DNA of 64,000 bases, taken from NCBI RefSeq assembly GCF_036227565.1, contig NZ_CP109460.1, forward strand, positions 3,100,001 to 3,164,000, written 5' to 3'. The notes beneath the pieces are model-generated. The model did not search any database. It had not been told where the DNA came from and saw only the letters and a program-made list of their open reading frames with translations. The DNA comes from Streptomyces sp. NBC_01454 (lineage in GTDB: Bacteria > Actinomycetota > Actinomycetes > Streptomycetales > Streptomycetaceae). Below, in pieces: positions 37,929 to 48,162 of the stretch. Numbering within the stretch: position 1 is the first letter of the stretch; each line of letters opens with the position of its first letter. Made by a program: the position numbers and the translations under genes.

Positions 37929-38716
37929 GCGCCACCGCGGCGGCGTTGCGCGACCTGCACCACGGCCGGACGCCGGGCGACCCGCTGGTCCTGCCCGGCC
38001 CGTGGGACGCCGCGAGCGCCCGGGTGTTCGCCGACGCGGGCTTCCGGGCCCTGGCCACCCCCAGCGCGGGCATCGCGGCCTGTCTCGGCCACGCGGACGG
38101 ACAGACCCCGCCCGACGAGATGTTCGCGGCCGTCGCACGGATCGTACGGGCGGTGGACATCCCGGTCTCCGCGGACGTGGAGGCCGGATACGGGCTCGGC
38201 GCGGCGGAGTTGGTGGACCGGCTCCTGGAGGCCGGCGCGGTCGGCTGCAACCTGGAGGACACCGACCACGCCACCGGCGCCCTGCGCGACCCGGAGGAAC
38301 AGGCGGACTACCTGGCGCAGGTACGCGCCGCGGCGGGCGACGGCCTGGTGATCAACGCCCGGATCGACACCTACCTGCCCGGCGTCGGGGGCGGGGCGGC
38401 CGGGGACGGGGCGGCCGGCGACGACGGGAAGGCCCGGAAGGACGACACGATCCGCCGCGGCCGCCGCTACGCCGAGGCGGGCGCCGACTGCGTCTACCCC
38501 ATCGCCGCACCGCCGCCCGTGCTCGGCGAACTGGCCGCCGCCCTCGGCCTCCCCCTCAACGCGCTCGCCCTGCCGGACGGGCCCTCACCCCGCGCACTCG
38601 GCACCCTGGGCGCCACCCGCATCACCTTCGGCCCGGGCCTCCAGCAGCGGGCGATGGCGGCGCTGCGGGAGACGGCGGAGGAGCTGCGGGCGGAAGGGCT
38701 GCGGGCGGAGGGGTAG
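37925..38716 (+). CDS. Isocitrate lyase/PEP mutase-family enzyme
   Basis: 263 residues of the phosphoenolpyruvate mutase/isocitrate lyase superfamily. Recognisable parts are LVLPGPWDAASARVFADAGF, ALATPSAGIAACLG, the metal/phosphate loop SADVEAGYG, and GCNLEDTDH. The usual lyase signature KKCGH is absent, as in many members that cleave C-C bonds of 2-oxo or oxaloacetate-like acids. A Gly/Ala/Asp-rich insert (about 155-172) is unusual. It starts at GTG 37925, overlapping the second AhpD-like gene, so the three form one operon. The substrate is unknown. Confidence 0.85.
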   Translation: MSATAAALRDLHHGRTPGDPLVLPGPWDAASARVFADAGFRALATPSAGIAACLGHADGQTPPDEMFAAVARIVRAVDIPVSADVEAGYGLGAAELVDRLLEAGAVGCNLEDTDHATGALRDPEEQADYLAQVRAAAGDGLVINARIDTYLPGVGGGAAGDGAAGDDGKARKDDTIRRGRRYAEAGADCVYPIAAPPPVLGELAAALGLPLNALALPDGPSPRALGTLGATRITFGPGLQQRAMAALRETAEELRAEGLRAEG

Positions 38717-38816
38717 TGGACGGGGGGTAGCGGACTGGGGGTAGTGGACGGAGGGGGGCGGTGCGCGGGTGCGGCCGCGACGCCCGGCCACTCCGCGGCC
38801 ACCGGCCCCTCCGCGG

Positions 38817-39971
38817 CTACCGGTTCGCGAACTTCCGGCTCATGTCGGCGAAGACGCGCTGCGCCTCGGGCCCCAGGTGCGGGCCGGCCAGCCAGGTGTG
38901 GGCGCTGGAGCTGATCGAGGTGTTGGACACCAGGGTCAGCTTGCCGCCCCGGTTGACGAACCAGCCGCCGCCGGACGTGCCGCCGGTCATCGTGCAGCCG
39001 ATGCGATGCATCGCGGGCGTGCCCTGCTGCATGACGAGACGGCCGGGGCGGGCGGGGCAGTTCATCATCCGGGCGCCGTCGTACGGGGCCGCGGCCGGGT
39101 AGCCGAAGGCGTCCAGGGAGCCGATGCCGTTGGCGGCGGGGGCGTTGAACCAGACCTGGGCGGCGGCACCCACGGTCTCCTCGAGGGACTTGCCGCCGCC
39201 GTTCTCCGGCTTGACGTGCAGCACCGCGAAGTCGTAGGCGGAGCCGCCGTTGCCGGTGTCCTCGCTGCCCATGTCGATCCACTCGCCGGAGGTGGTGATC
39301 CAGTCGGCCCAGAAGCGGCCGTAGGGCGTGACCTGCTGCGCGGGCGTGCGCCCGACCTGGTTCATCGGCACGCCGTCGTCGTTGTAGGACGGCACGAAGA
39401 CGATGTTGCGCATCCAGCCGCCCCGCTTGCCGGAGTGCACACAATGCCCGGCCGTCCACACCAGGTTGGACTGTCCCGGGTGCGCCGGGTCCTCGACGAT
39501 GGTGCCGGAGCAGACCATCGGCCCCTTCGGGCTGTCGAAGAAGATCTTTCCGACCGGCGCCATGTGCCGGTGGTAGGGCCTGGCGACCTGGGCGGCGCTG
39601 ACCGGCCGCGGCTCGGGGTCGGTCGCCTCGAACTCGCTGCCCGCTCCGGTGGCCCGCACCCCGATCTCGGGGGCGGCCTTCGCCTGCGCCAGCCGGTCCG
39701 TCCGCCAGTGGTCCTTGATGACCGGATTGGCGAAGTCCGACGCGCGGCGGGCCCACGAGTTCCAGTTCTTCCAGCCGCCGTCCTTCCACTGCTTCAGGTC
39801 GTCCAGGCTGGTGGGTATGCCCTTCGGGAGCCTGAGTCCGCCGTCGGCCGGGTCCTTGTGGTCGGCGGCGGCCGCGGCGCGGTCGTCACCGGGTCCGCAG
39901 GCCGTGGCGGTGCCCGCGAGCAGTACGAGGAGTGCGGCGGCCGCGGCGGTGGAACGGCGGATGGATGGCAT
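38817..39971 (-). CDS. Secreted trypsin-like serine peptidase
   Basis: 384 residues. A signal peptide (AAAAALLVLLAGTATACG) ends in a Cys context that weakly fits a lipobox. The chymotrypsin-fold triad is visible: His in VWTAGHCVHS, Asp in SAYDFAVLHV, Ser in MTGGTSGGGWF. A region of about 100 residues precedes the catalytic domain and may be a propeptide. It resembles secreted glutamyl-endopeptidase-like proteins of Streptomyces. Start ATG 39971 is set by the signal peptide. Substrate unknown. Confidence 0.88.
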   Translation of the reverse strand: MPSIRRSTAAAAALLVLLAGTATACGPGDDRAAAAADHKDPADGGLRLPKGIPTSLDDLKQWKDGGWKNWNSWARRASDFANPVIKDHWRTDRLAQAKAAPEIGVRATGAGSEFEATDPEPRPVSAAQVARPYHRHMAPVGKIFFDSPKGPMVCSGTIVEDPAHPGQSNLVWTAGHCVHSGKRGGWMRNIVFVPSYNDDGVPMNQVGRTPAQQVTPYGRFWADWITTSGEWIDMGSEDTGNGGSAYDFAVLHVKPENGGGKSLEETVGAAAQVWFNAPAANGIGSLDAFGYPAAAPYDGARMMNCPARPGRLVMQQGTPAMHRIGCTMTGGTSGGGWFVNRGGKLTLVSNTSISSSAHTWLAGPHLGPEAQRVFADMSRKFANR

Positions 39972-40201
39972 GGTGCGTGAGTCCCCCTGATACGTGCCGG
40001 CGTCCCGGCGAACGGCGCGCCGCGGCTTGTCATGTCCCCTCATCGGGTGCGCCTTACTATGCCGTCCCGCGGGGGCCTGCGGGCAGCCGGGGCCGCACGC
40101 GGGCCGAGGGCGGGCCGAGGACAGGAAGCAGTCAGGAGGACAACGGGGGCACCGGCGCGGCCCGTCGCCGGGAGCCGGCCGGGGGCAGCGCCGTCGGCGT
40201 C

Positions 40202-40426
40202 CTACTGCCGGCCCGCTCCGGCCCTGGGGTCCCGGTACGAGGAGTGCGGCGCCCCGGCCGACGCCCCGTCGCGGAAGTCCGCGAGCTGTTCCGCCGTCGG
40301 GTACCACTTCTTGTCGCAGCGGCAGCACCACCAGCGCCAGTTGTCCCAGTCGGTGTCGGTGGTGGCGGTGTCCTTCCACAGCCAGTCATGGCAGTCGGCG
40401 GTGGGGCACTTCGGCGGCAGGGGCAT
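40202..40426 (-). CDS. Small zinc-ribbon-like protein
   Basis: 74 residues. Two cysteine pairs, CPTADC near 7-12 and CCRC near 34-37, with many Trp residues between (DWDNWRWWCCRCDKKWYP), suggest a zinc ribbon. Start ATG 40426 has GGGAAGG upstream. The function is unknown. It is alone between a secreted peptidase gene and the betaine transporter. Confidence 0.65.
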   Translation of the reverse strand: MPLPPKCPTADCHDWLWKDTATTDTDWDNWRWWCCRCDKKWYPTAEQLADFRDGASAGAPHSSYRDPRAGAGRQ

Positions 40427-40622
40427 CGCGGGCCTTCCCTCGGCAACGGTTCCCCAGCGTGCTGCGCCCGTCGTGGCGCGGTGCGGCAACACGGCGCCGC
40501 CACCCGAACGAGCGAGGGACGCGGCGGGCGATGGACGCGGCGGCGCCACCGGCCCGGAACGCGCCCGCGGGCGGCCGCACCCATGGTGCGACCGCCCGCG
40601 GTCCGCTGCTCTCCCCGTACGG

Positions 40623-41615
40623 CTACTTCTTGGGGAGCCACTTCTTCCAGACGTCCGGGTGCTTGTCCACCCATTGCTTGGCCGCCTCGTCGGCGGTCAG
40701 CCCCTTCGAGGCGATGGACTCGGAGACCTCGTTCTGATCGTCCTTGGTCCACTGGAAGTTCTTCAGGAAGGCCGCGGCGCTGCCGCCCTTCTTGGCGAAC
40801 TCGGTGTTGAAGAACTTCTGAAGCGGAGTGGTCGGATAGGCGCAGTCGATCGACGTGGGATCCTTCGTACCCTTCGCCGCACAGGCGTCGGTGTACTTGG
40901 GGAGCTTGACCTCCACCATCGGCACCTGGTTGAAGAGCCACTGCGGCTCGTACCAGTACGTCAGGAAGGGCTTCTTCTCCTTGGCGAACTGCTGGATCTG
41001 GGTGATCTGCGCCGCCTCGGAGCCCGCGAAGACGACCTCATAGTTGAGCTTGAGGTTCTTCACCAGCGCCTTGTCATTGGTGACGTAGGACGGCGAACCG
41101 TCCATCAGCTGGCCCTTGTTGCCGCTCTCCGACGTACGGAGCTGCTTGGCGACCTTGTTGAGGTTCTTCCAGTTGGTGACCTCGGGGTGCTTGTCGGCCC
41201 AGTACTTGGGGACGAACCAGCCGATGTGGCCGGTGACGCCGTTGCCGCCGGCAGCAGTGATCGTCTTCTTGTCCTTGACGTACCGCTTCTCCTGGTCCGG
41301 GTGGCCCCAGTCCTCCAGGATCGCGTCGACCCGGCCCTGGCTGAGGGCGTCCCAGGCGGGGATCTCGTCCACCTGGACGGTGTCGACGTGGTAGCCCAGC
41401 TCGTGTTCGAGCAGGTACTTCGCCACCGCGACGTTGGACTGGGCGCCGACCCAGGTCTGGACGGACAGGGTCACCGACTTCGAGCCCTTGGCCGCCGCGA
41501 ACGGCGAGGTCTGCTTGGTCATGTCGGCCTTGCCGCAGGCGGACAAGGAGAAGGAGAGGACCGCCGTGCCGGCCAGCGCGGCCGTCCCGATGATCATCGA
41601 GCGCTTACGGGACAT
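40623..41615 (-). CDS. Quaternary-amine ABC transporter substrate-binding lipoprotein
   Basis: 330 residues. A signal peptide ends in the lipobox SLSAC, so it is a lipoprotein facing outward. The OpuAC/ProX-type fold carries aromatic residues suited to a Trp cage (SVQTWVGAQSN, EDWGHPD, GHIGWFVPKYWA, TYWYEPQWLF). It would deliver glycine betaine, choline or a similar quaternary amine to the permease encoded just upstream. It starts two bases after the permease stop, with GGGAG inside the permease gene. It is the last gene of the choline/betaine operon. Confidence 0.92.
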   Translation of the reverse strand: MSRKRSMIIGTAALAGTAVLSFSLSACGKADMTKQTSPFAAAKGSKSVTLSVQTWVGAQSNVAVAKYLLEHELGYHVDTVQVDEIPAWDALSQGRVDAILEDWGHPDQEKRYVKDKKTITAAGGNGVTGHIGWFVPKYWADKHPEVTNWKNLNKVAKQLRTSESGNKGQLMDGSPSYVTNDKALVKNLKLNYEVVFAGSEAAQITQIQQFAKEKKPFLTYWYEPQWLFNQVPMVEVKLPKYTDACAAKGTKDPTSIDCAYPTTPLQKFFNTEFAKKGGSAAAFLKNFQWTKDDQNEVSESIASKGLTADEAAKQWVDKHPDVWKKWLPKK

Positions 41616-41617
41616 GG

Positions 41618-43618
41618 TCAGGCTCCCTTCCCCGTCATGCGGCGTTCCGTGGGCTGGGACACCCGGTCGAGCATCAGGCCCAGGCACACGATGGCCACAC
41701 CCGAGACCAGGCCGAGGCCCAGGTCGCCGGTGGCGAGGCCGGTGACGACGTCGTAGCCGAGGGCACCGCCGCCGACCAGACCGCCGATGATGACGACGGC
41801 GAGGACGAGGACCACACCCTGGTTGACGGCCAGCAGCAGGGCGGGCCGGGCCAGCGGGAGCTGGACCTGGCGCAGCATCTGCCAGCGGGTGGCACCCAGC
41901 GAGCGGGCCGACTCCACGGCCGCCGGGTCGACCTGGCGCAGGCCCTGGGTGGTGATGCGGATGACGGCGGGCAGCGCGTAGACCACGGCCGCGGCGACGG
42001 CCGGGGCGCGGCCCACGGCGAACAGCGCGACCACCGGGATGAGGTAGACGAACTGCGGCATGGTCTGCATGACGTCCAGGACCGGACGCAGGATCGCTTC
42101 CATCCGCTTGCTGCCGGCCGCGAGGATGCCGATGCCGAAGCCCAGCACCAGGGTCACCACCAGGGCGGCGAGCACCTGCGAGAGGGTGTTCATGGACGGC
42201 TTCCACACGCCCAGCACACCGATGGCGGCCATCGCGAGGACGGCGGTCAGTGCGGTGCGCCAGGTGCCGATGAGCCAGGCCAGCGCGGCGACGATGAGCA
42301 GCGTGCCGTACCAGGGCAGCGCGGTCAGGCCGTCCCGCAGCGGGTTGAGCACCCAGTCGGTGAAGTGCGCGGCCCAGTCGGCGGTGCCACCGATGACGGG
42401 GACGCCGGAGTAGAGGTGGTTGACCATCCACTCCTTGAAGTGGTTGACCGGGTGGGCGATGTCCACGGCCCAGGCGTCCGGATAGACCAGGGAGCCGCTC
42501 AGCCGGCCGAGACCGGCGAAGAGGGCGGTGACCACGGCGGCCCCGGCCCAGACCCGCCAGCCACGCAGCCACGCCGGGCCGGTGACGGGGGTGTCCGCGC
42601 CGAGCCGTTCGCCGGCCGCCGCGGTGGTGCGGTCCATGACGATGGCCAGCAGCACGATCGGGACGGCGGCGGCGAGCGCGGCGCCGACGTCGACCGAGGC
42701 GAGGGCCTGGTAGACGCGGTCACCGAGACCGGCCGCGCCGATCATCGAGGCGATGACCACCATGGACAGCGCCATCATGATCGTCTGGTTGATGCCGAGC
42801 AGCAGCTCCTTGCGGGCCAGCGGGAGCCGCGCGGTCACCAGCCGCTGGCGGCCGGTGGCGCCGAGCGAGGAGACGGCCTCCAGGACGCCGGGGTCGGCGC
42901 CGCGCAGACCGAGCGCGGTCAGCCGGGCCATCGGCGGGGCCGCGTAGATGACGGTGGCCAGCAGCGCGGCGGGGACGCCGATGCCGAAGACCAGCACCAC
43001 GGGCAGGAGATAGGCGAAGGCGGGCAGGACCTGCATGGTGTCCAGCACCGGGCGCAGGAGGCGGAACAGCCGCTCGGACAGGCCGGCGGCCAGGCCCAGC
43101 AGGGCGCCGACGACGACCGAGAAGGCCACCGCCACGACCATCAGGGCGAGCGTCTGCATGGTCGGGACCCACATCCCCAGCAGGCCGCTGACCAGGAAGG
43201 AGATCAGTGCCGTCGCGGCGATGCGCAGTCCGGCGACGCGCCAGGCGAGCAGCGTCACACCGGCCGTCACACCCGTCCAGCCGAGCGCGAGCAGCAGCAG
43301 GTAGACGCCGCGGACGGAGATCACCACGGCGTTGCTGAGGTGACCGAGGAAGTAGACGAACAGCCAGTGGCTGTCACGGTTGTTGATGATCCAGTCGCTG
43401 GTCTTGCCGAGCGGGCCGGAGACATCGACGGTCAGCGCGGACGGCCAGGCGGCGCCGTACTTGGCGGCCAGCAGCGGGGCGAGGACGGCCGCGGCGACGA
43501 CGAGCAGCAGGATCTTGGCGAGGCCACGGCGGCGTAGCAGGACCTGCAGCGGTCCGGTCCGGGCGTCGGTGTCGCCGCCGAGCGCGCGGGGAGTGGTGGT
43601 GGGTGCGGTGGTGCTCAT
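41618..43618 (-). CDS. Quaternary-amine ABC permease, two fused domains
   Basis: 666 residues containing two complete binding-protein-dependent permease domains. Each has its own EAA loop: EAVSSLGATGRQRLVTARLP in the first half and ESARSLGATRWQMLRQVQLP in the second. Homologues in OpuA/ProU systems usually have one such domain and dimerise, so this is a fused pair that could form the channel alone. Start ATG 43618 overlaps the stop of a 56-residue ORF (ATGA). Expected substrates are glycine betaine or choline. Confidence 0.92.
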   Translation of the reverse strand: MSTTAPTTTPRALGGDTDARTGPLQVLLRRRGLAKILLLVVAAAVLAPLLAAKYGAAWPSALTVDVSGPLGKTSDWIINNRDSHWLFVYFLGHLSNAVVISVRGVYLLLLALGWTGVTAGVTLLAWRVAGLRIAATALISFLVSGLLGMWVPTMQTLALMVVAVAFSVVVGALLGLAAGLSERLFRLLRPVLDTMQVLPAFAYLLPVVLVFGIGVPAALLATVIYAAPPMARLTALGLRGADPGVLEAVSSLGATGRQRLVTARLPLARKELLLGINQTIMMALSMVVIASMIGAAGLGDRVYQALASVDVGAALAAAVPIVLLAIVMDRTTAAAGERLGADTPVTGPAWLRGWRVWAGAAVVTALFAGLGRLSGSLVYPDAWAVDIAHPVNHFKEWMVNHLYSGVPVIGGTADWAAHFTDWVLNPLRDGLTALPWYGTLLIVAALAWLIGTWRTALTAVLAMAAIGVLGVWKPSMNTLSQVLAALVVTLVLGFGIGILAAGSKRMEAILRPVLDVMQTMPQFVYLIPVVALFAVGRAPAVAAAVVYALPAVIRITTQGLRQVDPAAVESARSLGATRWQMLRQVQLPLARPALLLAVNQGVVLVLAVVIIGGLVGGGALGYDVVTGLATGDLGLGLVSGVAIVCLGLMLDRVSQPTERRMTGKGA

Positions 43619-43785
43619 GCGCGCCCCCGCTTCACGGTGCCGGCGGGGATGTTCAGGGCGGCGCAGCGCTGGGCCTCGCGCCAGTGGCGCAGCAGGCCGG
43701 CGCGCAGCCGGGCCCGCGGGGTGGCCGCGGGAGCTCTGGAGCCGACGGCACGCAGGGCGCCGCCGCGGGTGGTGGCGGCGTACAT
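43615..43785 (-). CDS. 56-residue coupled ORF between ABC ATPase and permease genes
   Basis: An ORF of 56 codons (begins [15 protein letters not shown], ends GTVKRGRA) lies exactly between the ATPase and permease genes. Its ATG overlaps the ATPase stop as TGATG, and its TGA overlaps the permease ATG as ATGA. The product is strongly basic, with no membrane helix and a possible amphipathic helix (LRAGLLRHWREAQRC). The perfect nesting suggests real translation and coupling of the transporter genes. It may be a small protein or just a coupling device. No family recognised. Confidence 0.6.
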   Translation of the reverse strand: MYAATTRGGALRAVGSRAPAATPRARLRAGLLRHWREAQRCAALNIPAGTVKRGRA

Positions 43786-44918
43786 CAGGCTGCCACCTCA
43801 CCGTGTTGGGGAGCGTCGATCCGGGCGACCACGTTCAGCAGACAGGCGTGGTCGACGATGCCCACGCAGCGGCCGTCGTCGACGACGCGGACCGCGCCGC
43901 CGGAGCGGGCGACCGCCTCGATGGCCTCGGAGATCAGGGTGTCGGGGCTCAGCGCGGGGCCCTGGTCGGCCTCGCCGTCCTCGACGGGGCGCATCGCGCG
44001 GCGCACGGTGAGGACCTGCTCGCGCGGGACGTCGCGGACGAAGTCACGGACGTAGTCGTCGGCCGGGGAGCCGACGATCTCCTCGGGGGTGCCCAGCTGC
44101 ACGATCTGCCCGTCGCGCATCAGGGCGATCCGGTCACCGACCCGCAGCGCCTCGGCGAGGTCGTGGGTGATGAAGACCATCGTCCGGCCCTCCTCGCGGT
44201 GCAGGCGGACGACCTCTTCCTGCATGTCGCGGCGGATGAGCGGGTCGAGGGCGCTGAACGGCTCGTCGAAGAGCATGACCTCGGGGTCGACGGCGAGCGC
44301 GCGGGCCAGCCCGACGCGCTGCTGCTGACCGCCGGAGAGCTGGCCGGGGCGGCGCTTCTCCAGTCCGGCCAGTCCGACCTTGTCGACGATCTCGCCGGCC
44401 TTCTCGCGGCGCTCCGTCTTGCTGACGCCCTGGATCTCCAGGCCGTAGGCGACGTTGTCGACGACGGTGCGGTGCGGCAGCAGCCCGAAGTGCTGGAAGA
44501 CCATGGCGGCCCGGTGGCGGCGCAGATCGCGCAGCGCGCCGCGGTCCATGGCGCGGACGTCCTCGCCGTCCATCTCCAGCTCGCCGCTGGTCGGCTCGAT
44601 CAGCCGGGTCAGGCAGCGGACGAGGGTGGACTTGCCGGAGCCGGACAGCCCCATGACGACGAAGACCTCGCCCTTGTGGACGTCGAAGGAGACGTCCCGG
44701 ACGGCGGCCACACAACCGGTCTTCTCGCGCAGCTCCTGGGCGCTCAGGCCGGTGACCGAGGCGTCGTCGGGGATGCGGTCGGCCTTGGGACCGAAGACCT
44801 TCCAGAGGTGGCGGACGGAGAAGACGACCTCACGGCCGTCGGACTCCTCGGCGGGGGAAGCGTCCTCGGTCGTGCGGGCGTTGGGTATCTCGGATGCGCC
44901 GGCGGAGGTGGTAGCCAT
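43785..44918 (-). CDS. Quaternary-amine ABC transporter ATPase with CBS-like tail
   Basis: 377 residues, OpuAA/ProV type. Walker A is GLSGSGKST, the signature is LSGGQQQR, Walker B is [13 protein letters not shown] and the H-loop is ITHD. The C-terminal 100 residues contain a CBS-like regulatory region ([20 protein letters not shown]), which in OpuA senses ionic strength. The N-terminal extension of about 30 residues is low complexity. ATG 44918 overlaps the stop of the choline oxidase gene; GTG 44921 is an alternative. AAGGAGG is well placed for both. Confidence 0.93.
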   Translation of the reverse strand: MATTSAGASEIPNARTTEDASPAEESDGREVVFSVRHLWKVFGPKADRIPDDASVTGLSAQELREKTGCVAAVRDVSFDVHKGEVFVVMGLSGSGKSTLVRCLTRLIEPTSGELEMDGEDVRAMDRGALRDLRRHRAAMVFQHFGLLPHRTVVDNVAYGLEIQGVSKTERREKAGEIVDKVGLAGLEKRRPGQLSGGQQQRVGLARALAVDPEVMLFDEPFSALDPLIRRDMQEEVVRLHREEGRTMVFITHDLAEALRVGDRIALMRDGQIVQLGTPEEIVGSPADDYVRDFVRDVPREQVLTVRRAMRPVEDGEADQGPALSPDTLISEAIEAVARSGGAVRVVDDGRCVGIVDHACLLNVVARIDAPQHGEVAA

Positions 44919-46459
44919 CACGCATCACCTCCTTGGGTCGGAGCCTTATGGAGCAGGTCGGCGCACTTCTCCCCCACCATGAGCACGCCCAGCATCGGGT
45001 TGACGGCCGGCAGAGTCGGGAACACGGAGGCGTCGGCGATGCGGATGCCCTGCATGCCCCGGATCTTGAGCTCCGGGTCGACGACGGCGAGCCGGTCGTC
45101 GACCGCGCCCATCCGGCAGGTGCCCGCCGGGTGGTAGACGGTGTGCGCGGCCTTGCGCACCAGCTCGCTGATCTCCGCGTCGTCGGTGACCTCGGGGCCG
45201 GGGAAGACCTCGCGCGTGAGCCACTTGGCGAAGGGCTCGGCCTGGGCGATCTTGCGGGCCAGCTTGATGCCGTCGACGAGTGTCCGGCCGTCGTAGTCGC
45301 CCTCGTCCTCGAAGTACCTGAAGTCCAGCGCGGGCTTGACCTCGGGGTCGGCCGAGGTGAGGTAGAGGCGACCGCGGGCGCGGGACTTGGGGATGTTCGG
45401 GGTCATCGACACGCCGTGCTCGGGGCGTTCGTAGCCCATCCGCTCGGGGTGGTCGGTGTACGGGATTTGGTAGAAGTGGAACATCAGGTCGGGGCCCCGG
45501 TGCTCCGGGTCCCGCTGGACGAACAGGACCGCGTCGGAGTCCATCGCGGAGTTGCCCGGGATCGGCCCGTCGGTCTCCCAGACGATGACCGACTCGGGGT
45601 GGTCCATCAGGTTCTCGCCGACGCCCGGAAGGTCGAGCACACAGGGCAGGCCCAGCGCCTCGAGGTCCTCCTTCGGGCCGATGCCGGAGTGCATCAGCAG
45701 CCGTGGGGTGTCCACGGCGCCGGCGCAGACCAGCACCTCGCGGGCGGCCTCGAGGTAGACCTCCGCGCCGTCCTTCGTGCGGACGTGGACGCCCTTGGCC
45801 CGGGTGCCGTCCAGCTCCAGCTTGTACGCCCAGGTCTCCAGCAGCAGCGTCAGATTGGGGCGGTCACCGGCCTCCATGTGGGGGTGGAGGTAGGCGACGG
45901 AGGCGGAGGACCGCTTGTTGTTCTCCGGGTGGTAGGCCAGGTCTAGGAAGCCGACGCCCTCGTCGAAGGGCTTGTCGTTGAAGCCGATGATCTCGGGCAC
46001 GCCCAGGGCCGTCTTGGTGGCCTTGATCCAGTCGCTGGCGATCTGGTTCTGGTCCTTCTCGGCCACCCGCACGATGTTGTTGCGCAGCTTGCCGAAGTAC
46101 GGGTCCATGGTCGTGGCGTTCCAGCCGGCCGCGCCCGCCTCCTCCCACTCGTCCCAGTCCGAGGGAAGCGGCTTGAAGGCGATCAGGGTGTTGTGCGAGG
46201 AGCACCCGCCCAGGACCTTGGCGCGGCTGTGCAGGATGTTCGAGTTGCCGCGCGGCTGCTCGGTCGTCGTGTACCGGTAGTCCAGCTCGCCGCCGAGGAG
46301 GCCGATCCAGCGGCGCAGCGTCAGGACGTCGTCGCGGTCGATGTCGCTGGGACCGCCCTCGATGACGGCCACGGTGACGTCCGGGTCCTCGGTCAGCCGG
46401 GACGCGATCACCGATCCTGCGGTGCCGCCGCCGACGACGACGTAGTCATACACGGTCAT
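44918..46459 (-). CDS. GMC-family choline oxidase/dehydrogenase
   Basis: 513 residues, FAD-dependent GMC oxidoreductase expected to oxidise choline to betaine aldehyde. The FAD fold is [16 protein letters not shown] at the N-terminus, the loop [15 protein letters not shown] follows, and the C-terminal catalytic pair is His in [11 protein letters not shown] and Asn in AVNPMLG. The His-Asn pair is that of choline oxidase. Start ATG 46459 has AAGGAG upstream; the frame running back through the aldehyde dehydrogenase gene is a shadow. It follows the aldehyde dehydrogenase by 119 bases and is coupled to the ABC ATPase. Oxidase versus dehydrogenase cannot be decided from sequence. Confidence 0.9.
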   Translation of the reverse strand: MTVYDYVVVGGGTAGSVIASRLTEDPDVTVAVIEGGPSDIDRDDVLTLRRWIGLLGGELDYRYTTTEQPRGNSNILHSRAKVLGGCSSHNTLIAFKPLPSDWDEWEEAGAAGWNATTMDPYFGKLRNNIVRVAEKDQNQIASDWIKATKTALGVPEIIGFNDKPFDEGVGFLDLAYHPENNKRSSASVAYLHPHMEAGDRPNLTLLLETWAYKLELDGTRAKGVHVRTKDGAEVYLEAAREVLVCAGAVDTPRLLMHSGIGPKEDLEALGLPCVLDLPGVGENLMDHPESVIVWETDGPIPGNSAMDSDAVLFVQRDPEHRGPDLMFHFYQIPYTDHPERMGYERPEHGVSMTPNIPKSRARGRLYLTSADPEVKPALDFRYFEDEGDYDGRTLVDGIKLARKIAQAEPFAKWLTREVFPGPEVTDDAEISELVRKAAHTVYHPAGTCRMGAVDDRLAVVDPELKIRGMQGIRIADASVFPTLPAVNPMLGVLMVGEKCADLLHKAPTQGGDA

Positions 46460-46578
46460 GGGAGGTGCTCCTTCTACCTGCAAAAACTGCTGTGTCTGCA
46501 AAGTGCGTGCGAGTACGCGAGGGCGAACAGACGGACGTACTGGGCGTTGTTGAGGGGGTGACCGGGGCGACGGGGTGG

Positions 46579-48087
46579 TCAGCCGGCGAACCAGCGCACC
46601 GGCTCGGGCCGGAGGTTCTCGTAAATGTGCTTGCTTTCGCGGTACTCGTCCAGACCCGTGGGACCAAGTTCTCGTCCGATACCGGACTTGCCGAAGCCGC
46701 CCCACTCCGCCTGCGGGAGGTAGGGGTGGTAGTCGTTGATCCAGACCGTGCCGTGCCGCAGCCGGGCGGCGACCCGCCGGGCGCGGGCGGTGTCGCCCGA
46801 GAACACCGCGCCGGCCAGGCCGTACTCGGTGTCGTTGGCGAGCGCGACGGCCTCGTCCTCGGTCGTGAAGGTCTCGACCGTCAGGATCGGGCCGAAGGTC
46901 TCCTCGCGGACGACCTTCATCTCGCGGTGGCAGCCGTCCAGCACGGTGGGCGCGTAGAAGTAGCCGCTCGCGGGGCGTACGTCGCTGGGCTCGGGGCGCT
47001 TGCCGCCGCAGCGCAGCTGGGCACCCTCGGCCAGCGCGGAGGCGACATAGGCCTCGACCTTGTCGAGCTGCTGCTGGGAGACCAGCGGGCCGCACTCGAC
47101 GCCGTCCTCGGTGCCCCGGCCGAGCTTGATCTTCTCGGCGCGGCGGGCGAGTTCGGCGACGAAGCGGTCGCGCACCGACTCCTCGATGATCAGCCGGGCA
47201 CCGGCCGAGCAGACCTGGCCGCTGTGGATGAAGGCGGCGTTGAGCGCCTGGTCGACGGCGGTGTCGAAGCCCTCGTCGGTGGCGCAGGCGTCGGCGAAGA
47301 CCACATTGGGGTTCTTGCCGCCGAGCTCCAGCGCGATCTTCTTGGCGCCGGAGACCGCGGCCGCGCCCGCCTTCGTGCCGCTGACCAGGCCGCCGGTGAA
47401 GGAGAACAGGTCGACGTCGGGGTGCTCGGCCAGCCGCTGGCCGACCGGCAGGCCCGCGCCGGTGACGATGTTGGCGACCCCGGCCGGCAGCCCGGCCTCG
47501 ACCAGCAGCTTGATCAGGTGCACGGTCGACAGCGGGGTGACCTCGCTGGGCTTGATCACAAAAGTGTTGCCGGCCGCGAGGGCCGGCGCGATCTTCCAGC
47601 TGGCCTGGAGCAGCGGGTAGTTCCAGGGCGTGATGAGTGCACAGACACCGACCGGCTCGTGCACGACCACGCTGTGCACCTCGGGCGATCCGGCGTCGAC
47701 GACCCGGCCGCCGCTCTCGTTCATCACCACGTCGGCGAAGTACCGGAAGGCATTGGTGACGTCGTCGACGTCGACCCGGCCCTCCTCCAGCGTCTTGCCG
47801 GTGTCGCGGCTCTCGATGAGGGCGATCACCTCACGGTCGCGCTGGAGCAGGTCGGCGACCCGGCGCAGCAGCCCGGCACGCTCGCCCACGGGCGTCAGCG
47901 GCCACTCGCCCCGGCCGCCGTCGAAGGCACGCTTGGCGGCCGCCACGGCGGCGTCCACGTCCTCGGCGCTCCCCTCGGCGACCGTGGCGAGGATCTGTGC
48001 GTCGGCGGGGTCGAGGACCTCCCGCGAGGCGCCGGATGCGGCGGTGCGCCACACCCCGTCTACGTGAATCGTCTCGAGTGCCGACAC
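46579..48087 (-). CDS. betB: Betaine-aldehyde dehydrogenase
   Basis: 502 residues of the NAD(P)-dependent aldehyde dehydrogenase superfamily, converting betaine aldehyde to glycine betaine. Visible motifs are the cofactor/oxyanion region TPWNYPLLQASWK, FSFTGG, the base Glu in ALELGGKNPNVVF, and the nucleophile Cys in HSGQVCSAGARL. Start is GTG 48087 with GGAAGG upstream. It is the first gene of a leftward operon with choline oxidase and an ABC importer, so the operon takes up choline and turns it into the osmoprotectant. A palindrome about 80-90 bases upstream may be its operator. Confidence 0.92.
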   Translation of the reverse strand: MSALETIHVDGVWRTAASGASREVLDPADAQILATVAEGSAEDVDAAVAAAKRAFDGGRGEWPLTPVGERAGLLRRVADLLQRDREVIALIESRDTGKTLEEGRVDVDDVTNAFRYFADVVMNESGGRVVDAGSPEVHSVVVHEPVGVCALITPWNYPLLQASWKIAPALAAGNTFVIKPSEVTPLSTVHLIKLLVEAGLPAGVANIVTGAGLPVGQRLAEHPDVDLFSFTGGLVSGTKAGAAAVSGAKKIALELGGKNPNVVFADACATDEGFDTAVDQALNAAFIHSGQVCSAGARLIIEESVRDRFVAELARRAEKIKLGRGTEDGVECGPLVSQQQLDKVEAYVASALAEGAQLRCGGKRPEPSDVRPASGYFYAPTVLDGCHREMKVVREETFGPILTVETFTTEDEAVALANDTEYGLAGAVFSGDTARARRVAARLRHGTVWINDYHPYLPQAEWGGFGKSGIGRELGPTGLDEYRESKHIYENLRPEPVRWFAG

Positions 48088-48162
48088 GCTGTTCTGCCTT
48101 CCAATGACCGATTTGTTCCCGCTGATTCACACCAGCGACTTCCACCCCTCCCCGCATCGTCA

